Source of the DNA: Parapristionchus giblindavisi
Lineage: Eukaryota; Nematoda; Chromadorea; Rhabditida; Diplogasteridae
Direction: 5' to 3'
NCBI GenBank assembly: GCA_943737045.1
Contig: CALSFV010000087.1
Span: 124,001 to 188,000, forward strand
Length of the DNA: 64,000 bases
Under the pieces are notes generated by a model. The model was not told the origin of the DNA. It was given only the letters and a program-made list of their open reading frames with translations, and made no database searches. Shown here in pieces: positions 62,156 to 64,000 of this stretch (its first letter is position 1; every line of letters starts with the position of its first letter). The position numbers and the translations under genes were made by a program.

Positions 62156-63217
62156 TTAGTCTTTCTCATATCATTTTCATTAGATTAATTGTTATTACGC
62201 GTCAATACAAAGTGTGTGCCTCCGATTGTTTAGTAGAGATACATTCTGTGATTAGAACATCTGGATATTCTATACATGTTCAATTTCAGAATAAATAAAG
62301 TGTTTAAAAAATTCCAAATCTTATGTGTACTAGTGCGAAACAGATTTGGAGAGTCCTCAACATGATGAAGAGATACTGGAGATCTTATAAGGGATGGATC
62401 TGACCTTTTGAGAAGGCGATACCATTACCTGAATTACCAAGTTGCTGATTACGTTTTCAGAAAGTGCCTAATCGAAAAATTGGATATTGAAACATCACCG
62501 ACCTAGGCATCGTAGTGGATACTGTAGTATTCAAAACATGTAAAATTAACATAATGCGGAAAATGAGGTTGAGGTGGAAAATTACCGAAAATACTCTCTT
62601 TTGGATCGAAAAAAAGATTCATGGAAAACAATTAATGATATGTTTCTCATTTTATTTCTAAGATCAAAAGTTCAAGCTTGTTTACCTGTTTTAGATCGGA
62701 AAACAGAGCCCACATTTTATCTTTGAACTCTAACAACAAAATAAGTGCGACAGAAACCATGTTCACATATCGGAGATAGAACGAACGAACACATTTATTT
62801 ATATGCCAACGGAAGTAAACTGGGCTGTAAATCTCATTGTCAGAGTCACTGTCGGTGAATCCCGCTGCGAACCATGAGTAATGTGTACTGTATCATCTTT
62901 TGGAATGTTGTAGATTCCATAATGAACTGAGAGAGGGAGGTGAGAAGGAGTGAGATCAAAGAGTTCAAAGATCAAAGATTATGAGGAGAAATTATGGAGA
63001 GATTATTCAAGATTATTTTTTTATTGTTATTTTTTATTACTATATACTTATCCGATCATTATGAACCACAAAGAGAGAGTAAATAGCAGTGCATCGCCAA
63101 TATTTGCACACATAGATGAATATGTTACAAGTGATTTCTTCAGGTACAGAGCAATACACTTGTTCTCTCATATCCTTTCCCACAAAAAACCTTCAGAACA
63201 CACATCGACTCTCCGAT
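62156..63217. other. NFU1 3' UTR and spacer
   Basis: Overlapping AATAAA signals at 62290-62299 (AATAAATAAA), about 135 bases after the NFU1 stop. The rest up to the right arm of the inverted duplication has no recognisable gene; the open frame at 62950-63276 overlaps the copy B promoter and looks fortuitous. Confidence 0.55.
62290..62299 (+). terminator. NFU1 polyadenylation signal
   Basis: AATAAATAAA, two overlapping canonical signals, at the distance expected for a short nematode 3' UTR. Confidence 0.7.
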
Positions 63218-63269
63218 TGGCAACATGTCAAACACTATCTGGAGCAGTAAATAATCCCTCACTATTCGG

Positions 63270-63277
63270 TATATAAG
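63270..63277 (+). promoter_or_regulatory. TATA box of secreted-peptide gene copy B
   Basis: TATATAAG, 62 bases before the ATG, conserved in copy A. Confidence 0.6.
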
Positions 63278-63331
63278 CGAAGGTGAGGGTGATGGTAGAC
63301 ATCGGATTCAGCTAAATCATCTACTTCCACA

Positions 63332-63694
63332 ATGAACACTAAGATGTAAGTTCAATCTTCATATTTTCATTAATCAATAATATATTCAGTATCTTTATCT
63401 TCGCAATCATTGCTATTATTACCAATCTCTCATCTGCACAATATCTAACGGTGAATAATTTGACTTATAACATTTTCAATATTTCGATAATCAATCAATA
63501 TCACAATTCAGGTTCCCGCCTACTCATCAGCATACGTAGCTCCCTACGGAGCTTATTATGGGTACCCTAGACTTGGATATTCAGCCTGGGGATATCCTGG
63601 ATACGCCGCGTGGTGGGGATCAAACAGGAATGGAGCTTCTGGAGCTGCTCCTACTGAGGAAGGCCCCGCCCCTTCTGGATTGACCCGTCAATAA
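63332..63694 (+). CDS. Small secreted Gly/Tyr/Ala-rich peptide, copy B
   Basis: Exons 63332-63345, 63390-63450 and 63512-63694 give 85 residues. Signal peptide [21 protein letters not shown], then [20 protein letters not shown] and [20 protein letters not shown], ending [13 protein letters not shown]. It differs from copy A at only a few residues (Thr/Pro at 3, Phe/Leu at 6, Thr/Ala at 17, Glu/Val near the end). AATAAA at 63776-63781. Both copies keep frame, splice sites and signal peptide, so both are probably functional. Family unknown: antimicrobial, cuticle or neuropeptide-like roles are all possible. Confidence 0.78.
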
Positions 63695-63775
63695 CAAGAA
63701 TTCTGATCTTTGACTACAATCTGCTTGTATTATATCATGACGAACGAATATTCATCACAATTATCGATCGATGCA

Positions 63776-63781
63776 AATAAA
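63776..63781 (+). terminator. Polyadenylation signal of secreted-peptide copy B
   Basis: AATAAA 82 bases after the stop; its complement is kept at the same place in copy A. Confidence 0.6.
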
Positions 63782-63802
63782 AATCTATTTTTTCGCATTC
63801 AA

Positions 63803-64000
63803 TTGTTAGAACTCTGCACAGTATACTGGCCAAAACAATACAGTACTTATGGTGGTAAGAATCTCATTATACTTTTTTTTTACATTTTTCTTCTTATAAA
63901 CACTTTTTTTTCGATGTTTTATTTGCAATAATACGATACAGGAATCATACCCAGTGTAGTGGATAGTAGTCATTCAAATCATTTCGATGATAACTGTGAA
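63803..64000 (+). CDS. Possible exon pair of an unknown gene (partial)
   Basis: An open stretch reading LLELCTVYWPKQYSTYG ends at a good donor (GTAAGAATC, from 63857). An acceptor TACGATACAG at about 63942 joins in frame to IIPSVVDSSHSNHFDDNCE, which is open to the window end. The join keeps frame, but the protein is not recognised and the upstream limit is unclear, since the open frame starts inside the duplication arm. It may be spurious. Confidence 0.25.

Larger units (their letters stand above)
63218..63802. repeat. Right arm of the inverted gene duplication
   Basis: Reverse-complement partner of 60648-61230, carrying copy B of the secreted-peptide gene. The two arms point inward on complementary strands and enclose NFU1 exons 6-8. 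Confidence 0.8.

Overview
The window is from a nematode, most likely a free-living rhabditid or diplogastrid. The signs are short GT-AG introns in AT-rich DNA, 7TM chemoreceptors of the worm-specific Srh/Sri kind, a worm-type mask gene with a possible trans-splice acceptor just before its start codon, and many small inverted-repeat transposons. I cannot name the species.

Layout. 1-225 (-): first exon of an Srh-like chemoreceptor that runs off the left edge. 1115-2677: Tc1-derived foldback element. 4471-5021: broken 3' end of a PGAP2-like gene. 5356-8838 (+): an apparently intact seven-exon PGAP2/FRAG1-family membrane protein. 9.4-12.2 kb: a cluster of inverted-repeat elements plus an inverted copy of the next gene's promoter with no coding sequence behind it. 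12472-17361 (+): seven-exon Sri-like chemoreceptor whose first intron holds two tandem Helitron-like repeats. 18832-55090 (+): one very large gene, the MASK orthologue (ankyrin repeats plus a single KH domain). I could chain 58 coding exons by hand with all phases consistent, giving about 2674 residues. Its introns hold at least ten mobile elements. 57179-62155 (+): mitochondrial NFU1 iron-sulphur scaffold, eight exons. A hAT-type MITE sits in its fourth intron, and its fifth intron holds a foldback element and a complete small gene on the opposite strand. 60758-61120 (-) and 63332-63694 (+): two near-identical genes for an 85-residue secreted Gly/Tyr/Ala-rich peptide, lying as inverted repeats either side of the last three NFU1 exons. 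The last 200 bases may hold two exons of another gene.

How the genes relate. mask and NFU1 are conserved housekeeping genes and share no operon-like spacing (about 2.1 kb apart). The chemoreceptors, the PGAP2-like gene and the secreted peptide belong to families that expand and decay in worms, and here they sit among inverted duplications. The most striking theme is structural. Nearly every rearrangement is an inverted repeat, and several small elements still carry exact 8-base (hAT-like), 3-base TTA (PIF/Harbinger-like) or TA (mariner) target duplications. I found no evidence for an unknown multi-gene system. The best leads are the inverted secreted-peptide pair around NFU1, the orphan inverted chemoreceptor promoter, and tRNA-like sequences carried inside repeats.

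All exon boundaries come from reading splice consensus and family similarity by eye. No alignment program or database was used.
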